34,120 bases of DNA from Alphaproteobacteria bacterium. Its GTDB lineage: Bacteria > Pseudomonadota > Alphaproteobacteria > Rhodobacterales > Rhodobacteraceae. Location of the stretch: the NCBI GenBank assembly GCA_030427145.1, contig JAUHWT010000030.1:1-34120 (forward strand), written 5' to 3'. A program made the translations under genes and the position numbers. Below the pieces are notes generated by a model. It did not search any database. It worked only from the letters and a program-made list of their open reading frames with translations, and had not been told where the DNA came from. Numbering within the stretch: the stretch's first letter is position 1; every line of letters begins with the position of its first letter. Positions 1 through 6,219 of the stretch are shown here, in pieces.

Positions 1-100
1 GTCCAGCGCTCCGCCTGTGACGCCCGGTCCAGCGCTCCGCCTGTGACGCCCGGTCCAGCGCTCCGCCTGTGACGCCCGGTCCAGCGCTCCGCCTGTGACA
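1..100. repeat. 26-bp tandem repeat array, about 3.8 copies
   Basis: Copies start at 1, 27, 53 and 79. The unit begins GTCCAGCGCTCCGCCTGTGA and ends CGCCCG; the last copy runs to about 100 and diverges after CTGTGAC. The copies are otherwise identical. The array touches the window edge and may continue to the left. The unit contains the palindrome AGCGCT. It abuts an AT-rich stretch and lies close to a second array with a 17-bp period. There are no spacers, so it is not CRISPR-like. An origin, a partition site or a packaging-related site are all possible; the sequence alone does not decide. Confidence 0.95.
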
Positions 101-213
101 TATTTTTATCAATGTTTTCAATAGTTTAACTTTATTGCAAATGGTTCTCAATTGCATTTGAAAAACGCAAAAATTTTGACCCGCCGACTCAAAATCGAGC
201 CGCCGCACCCCTC
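101..213. other. AT-rich segment between two tandem arrays (candidate origin/unwinding region)
   Basis: This stretch is strikingly AT-rich up to about 180, then GC-rich again. It lies between the 26-bp and 17-bp arrays. It contains an inverted repeat CAAATG (138-143) / CATTTG (155-160) and a repeated ATTGCA. No convincing coding sequence is present. Direct repeats beside an AT-rich segment are the usual layout of iteron-type replication origins. That role is inferred; no initiator gene is visible in the window. Confidence 0.4.
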
Positions 214-315
214 GGAGAAATACGGACCCCGGAGAAATCGGAGGCACGGAGAAATACGGACCCCGGAGAAATCGGAGGCACGGAGAAATCGGAGGCACGG
301 AGAAATCGGAGCGCG
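214..315. repeat. 17-bp period tandem repeat array, six copies in two variants
   Basis: GGAGAAAT recurs at 214, 231, 248, 265, 282 and 299, exactly every 17 bp. Two unit types occur: A, GGAGAAATACGGACCCC (214, 248), and B, GGAGAAATCGGAGGCAC (231, 265, 282). A degenerate B copy at 299 ends CGGAGCGCG. The order is A-B-A-B-B-B'. A 17-bp period with a conserved core resembles iterons or protein-binding arrays that put the same DNA face up about every 1.6 turns. The array sits just upstream of the first rightward gene, so it could also be regulatory. Confidence 0.95.
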
Positions 316-322
316 ATTAAAC

Positions 323-340
323 TTTCACATTTTGATTGAC
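323..340 (+). promoter_or_regulatory. TTTCACATTTT box upstream of the rightward gene block
   Basis: TTTCACATTTT at 323-333 is followed by TTGAC at 336-340, about 55-70 bp upstream of the first good ribosome binding site. The same TTTCACATTT word forms one arm of inverted repeats near 11969 and 19522. A clean -35/-10 pair is not obvious here, so the promoter call rests mainly on position and on the shared word. Confidence 0.35.
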
Positions 341-393
341 TCTCTGCACAAATGCGCATAGAAGTTGATCAACCAAAGAGCGAGGTGGCGCCC

Positions 394-618
394 ATGATCA
401 ACGAGGATAAAGTTTGGAACCCGGTCGAGGCCGCCTGCCTCGGCAAAGAGGGTTACGACCGGGCCACGGCCGGGCGCGTTGCCCGAAAAGCCAAAGCCCC
501 TTTGAAAACGTTCAAATGCCCCCACTGCGGCATGTGGCACGTCGGCACGCCACTGGGCGTATCGCCCGGCACCCGCAAACGCGGCACAGCGAAACTTCGG
601 CGCAAGAAGCGCCCCTGA
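394..618 (+). CDS. Small zinc-knuckle-like phage protein, function unknown
   Basis: A 74-residue basic protein. The centre reads CPHCGMWHVG: a CxxC pair followed by a histidine, which suggests half a zinc-binding site or a small zinc ribbon. The C-terminus is rich in Arg and Lys (GTRKRGTAKLRRKKRP), consistent with nucleic-acid binding. Similar C-x2-C-x2-WH-x-G cores occur in many short uncharacterised phage proteins, mostly in early gene blocks. I chose the ATG at 394 because GAGGTG lies about 7 nt upstream; an in-frame ATG at 352 lacks such a site. It is the first gene of the rightward block and ends 26 nt before the kinase gene. Metal binding and DNA or RNA binding are inferences. Confidence 0.7.
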   Translation: MINEDKVWNPVEAACLGKEGYDRATAGRVARKAKAPLKTFKCPHCGMWHVGTPLGVSPGTRKRGTAKLRRKKRP

Positions 619-644
619 TAACCACCCATTACAGGAAAACAAAC

Positions 645-1346
645 ATGGCACGAAAGATCATAGGGCTCATCGGATTCGCAGGGGCAGGCAAGGACAGCGT
701 CGCGAATATTTTGGCAGACGACTTCGGTTTCTCGGTGATGAAAAATGCCGAGGGTCTGAAATCCATGCTGCGCACGTTCCTGCGGCTCCGCGGGGTCACG
801 AATGACGAGATCGCTCGGATGATTGAGGGTGATCTGAAGGAGCTTCCAACGGACTACCTCGGCGGAAAGTCCCCGCGTCACGCCATGGTCACGCTCGGCA
901 CCGAATGGGGGCGTGACCTGATTTCACCGAATCTGTGGGTCGACACGCTGCGCGACCGGATCAACAACCACCCGTCCGAGCGTATCGTCGTGAGCGATGT
1001 CCGGTTCACCAATGAGGCGGATCTGATCCGCGAAATGGGCGGAGAAATATGGCGCATCGATCGCCCTGGCACCATCCCCGTCGACCTCTCCAAAGCACAC
1101 GAGAGTGAGACTGAGATGCTTTCCATCCCGGCAGACAAGTCGATCCGGAACGACGGCGATCTGAAGAACCTCTGGATGGAGACTTGGATCGCATCAGACC
1201 TCGAAGCTGACAGCCACGACCATTACGACCAGGCTGCCGATGAGTACGAACTTGAAGCTCTCTACAAGCGCGAAAAGCGGCTGTTCTTTGGCGCATTCGC
1301 AGCTTTCCTGATGATCGCAATCACGCTGTTCGTCGTCGCCAGTTGA
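645..1346 (+). CDS. Deoxynucleoside monophosphate kinase-like protein with C-terminal membrane segment
   Basis: A 233-residue P-loop kinase. The Walker A motif is GFAGAGKDS at 10-18. The pattern VSDVRFTNEADLIREMGGE (about 116-134) followed by HESET (about 152-156) matches phage dNMP kinases, which phosphorylate deoxynucleoside monophosphates to diphosphates for phage DNA synthesis. The kinase core seems to end near residue 180. After it comes an acidic linker and then a hydrophobic stretch, LFFGAFAAFLMIAITLFVV (213-231), at the extreme C-terminus. This looks like a tail anchor, which is not usual for this soluble family. The ATG at 645 follows AGGA about 9 nt upstream. Two HTH/GapR-type genes and an HD hydrolase follow downstream. 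Substrate specificity cannot be read from the sequence. Confidence 0.85.
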   Translation: MARKIIGLIGFAGAGKDSVANILADDFGFSVMKNAEGLKSMLRTFLRLRGVTNDEIARMIEGDLKELPTDYLGGKSPRHAMVTLGTEWGRDLISPNLWVDTLRDRINNHPSERIVVSDVRFTNEADLIREMGGEIWRIDRPGTIPVDLSKAHESETEMLSIPADKSIRNDGDLKNLWMETWIASDLEADSHDHYDQAADEYELEALYKREKRLFFGAFAAFLMIAITLFVVAS

Positions 1347-1370
1347 CACAATTCACTTTATTAGTGTAAG
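1343..1370 (+). promoter_or_regulatory. Promoter-like element with CACT-N5-AGTG inverted repeat
   Basis: TTGACA (1343-1348) overlaps the kinase stop codon and is followed 16 bp later by TGTAAG (1365-1370). Between them lies CACTTTATTAGTG (1354-1366), an inverted repeat with 4-bp arms. The word TGTAAGTCGC recurs exactly on the minus strand in the gap near 11990. The element is 20 bp upstream of the GapR-like gene and its AAGGAG site. An operator placed between -35 and -10 would suit repression; this is inferred. Confidence 0.5.
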
Positions 1371-1389
1371 TCGCTTTTAAGGAGTCAAG

Positions 1390-1680
1390 ATGCCCTACCC
1401 TTCCAACGATTCACCCGAAACTCTCGACGACGACCAGCCCGATTCCCTTCGGGTGAGCGCGGCCGAACTTCGGGCCTTTGTGACCCGAATAGAGAAAATC
1501 GACGAGCTGATTGATGACCATCGGCAGGACCGGAAAGAGGTGGTCGCCGAGGCCAAGGCGCGCGGCTACGACCCTGCCGTTCTGCGGGCGATCGTATCAC
1601 GTCGCAAAAAGGATCCGGAGAAGCTGAGCGAGCACGAAGCCATCATGCAGCTCTATCTCGAAGTTCTCGGCGACATCTGA
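1390..1680 (+). CDS. GapR-like (DUF2312) DNA-binding protein
   Basis: A 96-residue protein. From about residue 24 it follows the GapR/DUF2312 pattern: LRAFVTRIEKIDELIDDHR, then KEVVAEAKARGYDPAVLRAI, then a basic SRRKKDPEKL, and finally an acidic helix ending LYLEVLGD. In Caulobacter, GapR is a nucleoid-associated protein that binds overtwisted DNA ahead of polymerases and helps topoisomerases; the family is largely alphaproteobacterial. This copy has a 22-residue acidic N-terminal extension (PETLDDDQPD). The start is supported by AAGGAG 7 nt upstream. The gene follows a promoter-like element and is followed 15 nt later by an HTH gene. A role in phage replication or in reshaping host chromatin is inferred. 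Confidence 0.85.
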   Translation: MPYPSNDSPETLDDDQPDSLRVSAAELRAFVTRIEKIDELIDDHRQDRKEVVAEAKARGYDPAVLRAIVSRRKKDPEKLSEHEAIMQLYLEVLGDI

Positions 1681-1695
1681 GCCACGGAGATCAAA

Positions 1696-1932
1696 ATGCC
1701 CACTGACCAGGCGATTGCCGACTACCTGCGGCACGTAATCAACGGCGTCTCGATGCGCAAAATTGCCCGGGAAAACGGCGTCCACGCATCGACGGTTCTG
1801 CGTCGCATTCGAGTCGTGGAGGACGCGCGGGAGGAACCCGGCTTCGACCAGTGGCTCACCGACCTCGAACAATCAAAACGAACTGAAACCCCAGCGCAAG
1901 ATCGGAGACAGACATGCAGCTTGGCACATTGA
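1696..1932 (+). CDS. Small helix-turn-helix DNA-binding protein
   Basis: A 78-residue protein with one clear HTH: MRKIARENGVHASTVLRRI at about residues 20-38, preceded by a helix (AIADYLRHVINGVS). The layout resembles HTH proteins common in Rhodobacterales that carry an 'HASTVLR' recognition helix. No second domain is present; the C-terminal 25 residues look unstructured. CGGAGA lies upstream of the ATG. The 3' end overlaps the next gene by 19 nt, so translation is probably coupled. It could be the regulator acting on the inverted repeats found in the intergenic gaps, but nothing in the sequence proves the pairing. Confidence 0.7.
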   Translation: MPTDQAIADYLRHVINGVSMRKIARENGVHASTVLRRIRVVEDAREEPGFDQWLTDLEQSKRTETPAQDRRQTCSLAH

Positions 1933-2255
1933 AGGCAGCGATTCGCGCCACCAAGGGCCCCATTACATTCCGGGCCATGGTGCCCGCCGCCGGCAACATC
2001 CGCGAACCGGCCTACGTCCACCTGGCACTGGCGAAAAACGTCCTGCTGTCGGAGCTGACAGATCTCTACGGCAAAAAGAACGTCGAGACGGGCATGACGC
2101 TGACCGACGACGGTCTGCTCGTGAACGAGGATCTTGCCGATACCGCTGAGAAGCCGCGCCTGTCGACCTCCGATCAGACCGAGCCCGATGGTCCGGTCTG
2201 CGAGACGACGCCGTTGCCCGAAGAATACCAGCTTGATCTTGAGGATCTGCTCTGA
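1914..2255 (+). CDS. Hypothetical early protein with QLDLEDLL tail
   Basis: A 113-residue protein that I do not recognise. The N-terminal two thirds (MQLGTLKAAIRATKGPITF and onward, about 1-75) look like a small folded alpha/beta domain. Residues 76-105 are acidic and proline-rich, probably a flexible linker. The last eight residues, QLDLEDLL, resemble the QL[SD]LF peptide that binds the bacterial sliding clamp. Two other products of this phage also end in DLL. GGAGA lies about 6 nt upstream of the ATG. The gene lies inside the HTH gene's end and overlaps the HD hydrolase by one nucleotide (TGATG), so it belongs to the same coupled operon. Confidence 0.65.
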   Translation: MQLGTLKAAIRATKGPITFRAMVPAAGNIREPAYVHLALAKNVLLSELTDLYGKKNVETGMTLTDDGLLVNEDLADTAEKPRLSTSDQTEPDGPVCETTPLPEEYQLDLEDLL

Positions 2256-2848
2256 TGTCCATCGCCTTCAACCCGAACGTGGTGGGGACCGCCTCGGGGA
2301 TGTTCGACTTCGTGAATCCTGATCCGGCCTGCGTGGCGGATTTGCCCGAGATCGCCATAACCATGGCACGACTGGCCAGGTTCGGCGGCCGCGGTGAGCG
2401 ATTCCTCAGCGTGGCCGAGCACACCGTGCGCTGTGTCAGAGTCGCGAAGTCTCTCAACATGGACCTGACACAGTGTCGCGCCGTATTCATGCACGACGTT
2501 CCCGAGTTCTATCTGGGGGACATCCCAACGCCACTCAAGCGCGTGCTGTCGTACTATGCGGACCTGGAGGAGGGTGTCAGCGAGGCCTGCCACGTCGCAT
2601 ACGGTGTTGAGTACTCCCACGAGGCGGTTGCAATTTGTGACCGGTACGCCTTCGTCGCTGAGTGGGAAATTGTGTTCCCGGGCACCCCTGCCCCGTTGCC
2701 ACCCTCGGGCGAGCCGCCCACGTCGCTGAAACAGGTTCTGCGTGCCGACTGCTATATGCGTCGCGACGAGCCTGACCGATCGTCAGTTGTAGCGCGGTTC
2801 ATGGAAACCGCATGGGCTCTCGGAATTGAAAAGGTGCCGGCACCATGA
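2255..2848 (+). CDS. HD-domain phosphohydrolase (YfbR/YfdR-like nucleotide hydrolase)
   Basis: A 197-residue HD-superfamily enzyme. The expected metal ligands are all visible: H56 (SVAEHT), H80-D81 (FMHDVPE) and D129 (ICDRY). The block HDVPEFYLGDIPTPLK (80-95) closely follows the YfbR/YfdR pattern, a family of 5'-deoxynucleotidases or dNTP hydrolases often carried by phages. The DatZ dATP hydrolase of phages that replace adenine with 2-aminoadenine belongs to the same wider fold. The likely role is adjusting the host deoxynucleotide pool. It overlaps the upstream gene by 1 nt and the methyltransferase by 4 nt. The exact substrate is unknown; I see no purZ or thymidylate-synthase-like gene here. 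Confidence 0.85.
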   Translation: MSIAFNPNVVGTASGMFDFVNPDPACVADLPEIAITMARLARFGGRGERFLSVAEHTVRCVRVAKSLNMDLTQCRAVFMHDVPEFYLGDIPTPLKRVLSYYADLEEGVSEACHVAYGVEYSHEAVAICDRYAFVAEWEIVFPGTPAPLPPSGEPPTSLKQVLRADCYMRRDEPDRSSVVARFMETAWALGIEKVPAP

Positions 2849-4005
2849 ATGTCAGCGTGCGCCCCGGAGATGGCCGGGAGAGCCTTCAGCGAATGATCGA
2901 TGCCGGCGAGTTCGTGCAATCGGTCGTCACAGACCCGCCCTACGGCCTCACCAGCGTGGTAAAGCGTTTCGGCAAGGATGGCGCGGCGAAGGCCAAACAC
3001 GGCACTGACGGAGCGTTTGCGCGGGCGTCTGCCGGCTTCATGGGTAAAGCCTGGGATGGCACTGGCATTGAGCGCGACCCCGAGTTCTGGCGACTGGTCC
3101 ATGATGTTCTGCTGCCCGGTGGGTTCTGCTTCGCATTCTCGGGCGCCCGGACCGGCCACTGGCAGGCCGTGGCGATGGAGCAGGCTGGGTTCATCATGCA
3201 CCCTATGCACGTATGGATGTACGGCAGCGGTATGCCCAAGGCCCACGATGCGGCAAAGGCGATCGACAAGTATATGGGTGTCGAAGGATCCTCAGACGCG
3301 GAGAAATGGTCCGGGTGGAAATACGGCACACAGACTCAGAAGCCGGCGATCGAGCCGATCTACCTGGCTCAGCGTCCATTCAGCGAAAAGAACGGACCTG
3401 CCAACCTGATCAGCCATGGAGTCGGCGCGCTGAATATTGACGGGTGCCGTATTACAACTTCGGATAATTTGAACGGTGTGGCGTACGCCACAGCGGGGAA
3501 CAGAAAAGAGAGCCCATCCCTTCACGGTGGCTCTGGGATGAATGTTCCCGGAAAAACCGTCGGCAAAGATTTTATACAGCCGACAGGTCGATACCCCGCC
3601 AACCTCCTGCACGACGGATCTCCCGCCGCCTTGGATCTGTTCCCGGGGACCGCGGAGAAATCGGCATCGCGATTCTTCGGATCGTTCCCACCCGACACAG
3701 ACATCGCCATCTACGCGCCGAAGGCCGGTAAGGCCGACCGAGCAGGATCGAAGCATCCGACCGTCAAGCCCATCGCGCTGATGCGCTACCTCATTCGCCA
3801 CGTCACGCCGCCAGGTGGGACAGTGTTGGACCCTTTCGCCGGGTCAGGTTCAACGGCCGCCGCCGCGCTTGAGGAAGGGTTCAACTGCATCCTGATGGAA
3901 TCTGACGAGGCGTATGTCGAGTTCCTGCATCAACGGTTTGGTGAAAAAACGAGCAATTTGCCCATTGCCGCCGACGTCTCGGCGGATCTCGCAGACCTTC
4001 TGTAA
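2845..4005 (+). CDS. DNA methyltransferase, beta class (probably N6-adenine)
   Basis: A 386-residue N6_N4_Mtase-type enzyme. Catalytic motif IV, DPPY, is at 30-33. HPTVKP (304-309, motif X-like) and the AdoMet-binding DPFAGSGST (329-337, motif I) come later, the motif order of beta-class enzymes. The long region between (about 45-290) holds the presumed target-recognition part with LNIDGCRI (196-203), typical of phage members. DPPY rather than SPPY favours adenine methylation. No restriction endonuclease is adjacent, so it is an orphan enzyme, probably protecting phage DNA or affecting expression. It starts inside the HD gene (ATGA overlap) and ends ADLADLL. An inverted repeat overlaps its stop codon. 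Confidence 0.93.
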   Translation: MNVSVRPGDGRESLQRMIDAGEFVQSVVTDPPYGLTSVVKRFGKDGAAKAKHGTDGAFARASAGFMGKAWDGTGIERDPEFWRLVHDVLLPGGFCFAFSGARTGHWQAVAMEQAGFIMHPMHVWMYGSGMPKAHDAAKAIDKYMGVEGSSDAEKWSGWKYGTQTQKPAIEPIYLAQRPFSEKNGPANLISHGVGALNIDGCRITTSDNLNGVAYATAGNRKESPSLHGGSGMNVPGKTVGKDFIQPTGRYPANLLHDGSPAALDLFPGTAEKSASRFFGSFPPDTDIAIYAPKAGKADRAGSKHPTVKPIALMRYLIRHVTPPGGTVLDPFAGSGSTAAAALEEGFNCILMESDEAYVEFLHQRFGEKTSNLPIAADVSADLADLL

Positions 4006-4018
4006 ACACTGCGTTTAC
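4002..4018. promoter_or_regulatory. GTAAAC-N5-GTTTAC inverted repeat at the methyltransferase stop codon
   Basis: GTAAAC (4002-4007) and GTTTAC (4013-4018) form a perfect 6-bp inverted repeat with a 5-bp spacer, overlapping the TAA stop (4003-4005). There is no T-run behind it, so an intrinsic terminator is unlikely. It has the same N5 spacing as the CACT-N5-AGTG elements and precedes the last rightward gene, so it could be an operator. Confidence 0.4.
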
Positions 4019-4076
4019 CATCTGCGGGATACTGAGCGAATTGTACTAAAAATTACGATAAATGCGAGATTTCCAA

Positions 4077-4286
4077 ATGTCAGCCAAAAATCCAAATTAT
4101 ATCGAAGCCTGTGAAACCGGTCGCCGCATGGCGGAAGACTACCTTGCCGAGGTTTCGGAAACGGGGAATCCGACCTCACTGCATCACGTGATCCACAAGG
4201 CGGCGAATGGGCCAGAGGGCACTTTGGCGGGCTTTGCGATCGTGATCAGTCAGCGGATCATCAAGGGCGAACCCGTCACGCAGTGA
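4077..4286 (+). CDS. Small hypothetical protein, last gene of the rightward block
   Basis: A 69-residue protein that I do not recognise. It reads as an alpha-helical small domain: MSAKNPNYIEACETGRRMAE, then SLHHVIHKAANGPEGTLAGF and a C-terminal helix (AIVISQRIIKGEP). There is no signal peptide, zinc motif or membrane segment. Two in-frame ATGs (4062, 4077) are possible; I prefer 4077 because the weak purine-rich GCGAGA is suitably spaced. A 71-bp gap separates it from the methyltransferase. Its end overlaps the end of the convergent metallophosphoesterase gene by 11 nt, so no bidirectional terminator fits between them. Confidence 0.55.
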   Translation: MSAKNPNYIEACETGRRMAEDYLAEVSETGNPTSLHHVIHKAANGPEGTLAGFAIVISQRIIKGEPVTQ

Positions 4287-5514
4287 ACGGTTCGCGACGG
4301 CTTGGGATATAGGTCGCACCGGACCCCGCGTGACCGGCCTTAACAGCATCCCACACCTGTTGAATGGGCAGCAGCCGGCGCCCGATCTCCCCATAAGTGC
4401 GACTGCGAAATATCATGGTCATCGACTGCCGCGCCCGGTACCCCTTGTCGTGGTGCCACTTGTCTCCCGGCGCCAGGGTGTTGAAACTCTCGACTGATAT
4501 GGATGGGTAGTCCTTGGCAACGGTGCGGTGGTGAATGTGCCCGGTGTCGATATAGTGGAACTCGGTCTCGCCGAAATCTTTTCGGAAGTCTGAGACCATC
4601 ACGGACGGCAGGTTGGCCGGCCGGCACGAGTCCCCATGATGGACCATAACTAACGTGTTGCCCATGCGATACCCCGGGAACGGACTCACATTGGGCAACA
4701 CGTTGACCCGGTCGCCCGGGTATGCTGCCAGGAGCAGCTGGCGCATCCATATATCGTTGGTGCGGGAATGGTTCCCCTGATTCACTATGACGTCCACGAC
4801 CTTCGCCTTGGTCAGCGCCATGTCGACGAGGAACCGCATGATTCGCACATAGGCGTTAATCATGCGCGGGTAGCGGGTATCGTAATCGAGAGCGTTCCCA
4901 CTGGCCTCTGTCGTGCCGCTGAAGTTCTCGTAATGAGTAAAGTCGCCGAGATCATTCAACACCAGTCGATCGACCTGCGGCAGATCAGACAGCAGAATTG
5001 AGAAGGCGGCACACACCTCGCGTTCGGCAATTTTCAGGTCGAAATTCTTGCCGGTCTCGGCCTCGTGGGCCAGCATTCCCAGGTGGCAATCGCCGATTTG
5101 CAGCCAGGGTATGACGTCCGAATCACCGACGCGCGGCGCCGGTGGCACCTTGACCGGGCCGACCCCTTCAACAAAACTTTCAACGGCCGCCTTGACCAGT
5201 TCGAGATGGGCCTGCTCGTTCAGCCGGGTCTTGACCCACTGCTGCCGCGGCTTGCCCTCTTTGTCGTAATAGGTCGAATGGCCCTTCGCCACATAGGGCT
5301 CGGGGATTATGTGGGTGAGATCATGCTCCGGGCTGTAGCCCTGCGCGGCGGCCCGCTTTCGCACCCGACGCACTGCCCCCTGCACCGTGGCACGGGTGAG
5401 GCCGAGATGCGAGGCCGCGGTCCGCTGGCTGCCCGTCTCGTTTAGGCTGTTGATGATCTGTTTTTCTCTCGGTGTCGCCCATTCCAGCAACTTTTCGTCG
5501 ATATGCGATGCCAT
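4276..5514 (-). CDS. Metallophosphoesterase with N-terminal HTH
   Basis: A 412-residue two-domain protein. Residues 13-50 carry a helix-turn-helix (TPREKQIINSLNETGSQRTA, then LGLTRATVQGAVRRV). From about 134 there is a calcineurin-like phosphoesterase with all five metal or catalytic blocks: GDCH (141-144), GDFTH (190-194), GNH (247-249), HHGD (292-295) and GHIHH (325-329). Such proteins are frequent in phages but their substrate (DNA, RNA or nucleotide) is rarely known. The HTH suggests action on DNA. CGGAG lies 7 nt before the ATG. It is the last gene of the leftward transcript, 12 nt after the membrane protein gene, so it is presumably expressed late with the lysis genes, which is odd for a DNA-metabolism enzyme. 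Confidence 0.87.
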   Translation of the reverse strand: MASHIDEKLLEWATPREKQIINSLNETGSQRTAASHLGLTRATVQGAVRRVRKRAAAQGYSPEHDLTHIIPEPYVAKGHSTYYDKEGKPRQQWVKTRLNEQAHLELVKAAVESFVEGVGPVKVPPAPRVGDSDVIPWLQIGDCHLGMLAHEAETGKNFDLKIAEREVCAAFSILLSDLPQVDRLVLNDLGDFTHYENFSGTTEASGNALDYDTRYPRMINAYVRIMRFLVDMALTKAKVVDVIVNQGNHSRTNDIWMRQLLLAAYPGDRVNVLPNVSPFPGYRMGNTLVMVHHGDSCRPANLPSVMVSDFRKDFGETEFHYIDTGHIHHRTVAKDYPSISVESFNTLAPGDKWHHDKGYRARQSMTMIFRSRTYGEIGRRLLPIQQVWDAVKAGHAGSGATYIPSRREPFTA

Positions 5515-5526
5515 GGGCAGCTCCGG

Positions 5527-6219
5527 TCACTCGTCAAGGTACCCGTTGTCGGATATGATGAAATCCACCACCGGGCTGTAAATTGTCCGAACGTCGGGGC
5601 AATCCTCGAAATCGCTGAGAATCACCTGGGCGTATCCGCGGCCCGGCTGCACGCCGTCGTTCTGGGGCACGCGGCCTGAGTAATTGATTGTCACCGGTAT
5701 GGTGCTCACGGGCAGATTCACACCGCGACCGTCGTCTGACAGGACCGATAGCGACTGCATGTAGTGCTGCAGGCCACCACCGTTACGGAAACTCATGGCC
5801 ACTTTCGGGCGCCCGCAGTCCCTGTTTTTGACCAGGGTCCACGAGATCTTGACGCGGCCGTTCTCATCCATCGGGGTTATGGAGTGCCCGCCGCCTGAGA
5901 AGGTCACCGGCGGCGTGCTGTCTATAGCGCGCTGTTTGGTAATCTCGTCCAGTTGCAGCGTTATCAGCTCCAGCGCCTGTGTGTTTTTCTGCGCGATCTC
6001 CTGAGTCGCCTGCAACTGCCGTAGCGTTGTTTCAAGCGTCGCATTCAGATCTTCGACACCGAGTATCTCGGCCATCGGCCCGCGCACCATGTCGTTCTGT
6101 ATGAGGAAATAACCCAGGGCGCCAAGCGCGGCCGCACCGGCGAGTACCTGCTTCACAACACCCAGTATGCTCAGGACACCGGACCATGCCCCCTGTGCGA
6201 CTTCTTCGGGATAGGTCAC
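5527..6219 (-). CDS. Membrane protein with coiled coil in the lysis cluster, function unknown
   Basis: A 230-residue protein if started at GTG 6219, which overlaps the o-spanin stop (GTGA) and has AAAGGA about 6 nt upstream; an in-frame GTG at 6237 is less likely. Residues about 14-40 (WSGVLSILGVVKQVLAGAAA and on) form one strong hydrophobic segment. A coiled coil with Leu/Ile heptads follows at about 60-95 (LNATLETTLRQLQATQ and on). The C-terminal 130 residues are rich in beta-forming residues and contain two Cys (NRDCGRP and EDCPD). It sits directly downstream of endolysin and spanins, so a holin or antiholin role or a membrane-surface exclusion function is conceivable. I do not recognise the family. 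Confidence 0.65.
   Translation of the reverse strand: MTYPEEVAQGAWSGVLSILGVVKQVLAGAAALGALGYFLIQNDMVRGPMAEILGVEDLNATLETTLRQLQATQEIAQKNTQALELITLQLDEITKQRAIDSTPPVTFSGGGHSITPMDENGRVKISWTLVKNRDCGRPKVAMSFRNGGGLQHYMQSLSVLSDDGRGVNLPVSTIPVTINYSGRVPQNDGVQPGRGYAQVILSDFEDCPDVRTIYSPVVDFIISDNGYLDE

Noticed and set aside
1-315. CRISPR array
   Set aside because: Repeats are directly adjacent with no unique spacers, and unit lengths of 26 and 17 bp are contiguous tandem repeats.
152-361. Rightward 69-residue reading frame across the 17-bp array
   Set aside because: Its protein is only a translation of the tandem repeat, with no ribosome site and no domain.
325-651. Leftward reading frame opposite the first small gene
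   Set aside because: It is antisense to a gene with a good start site and the kinase start, and has no recognisable content.
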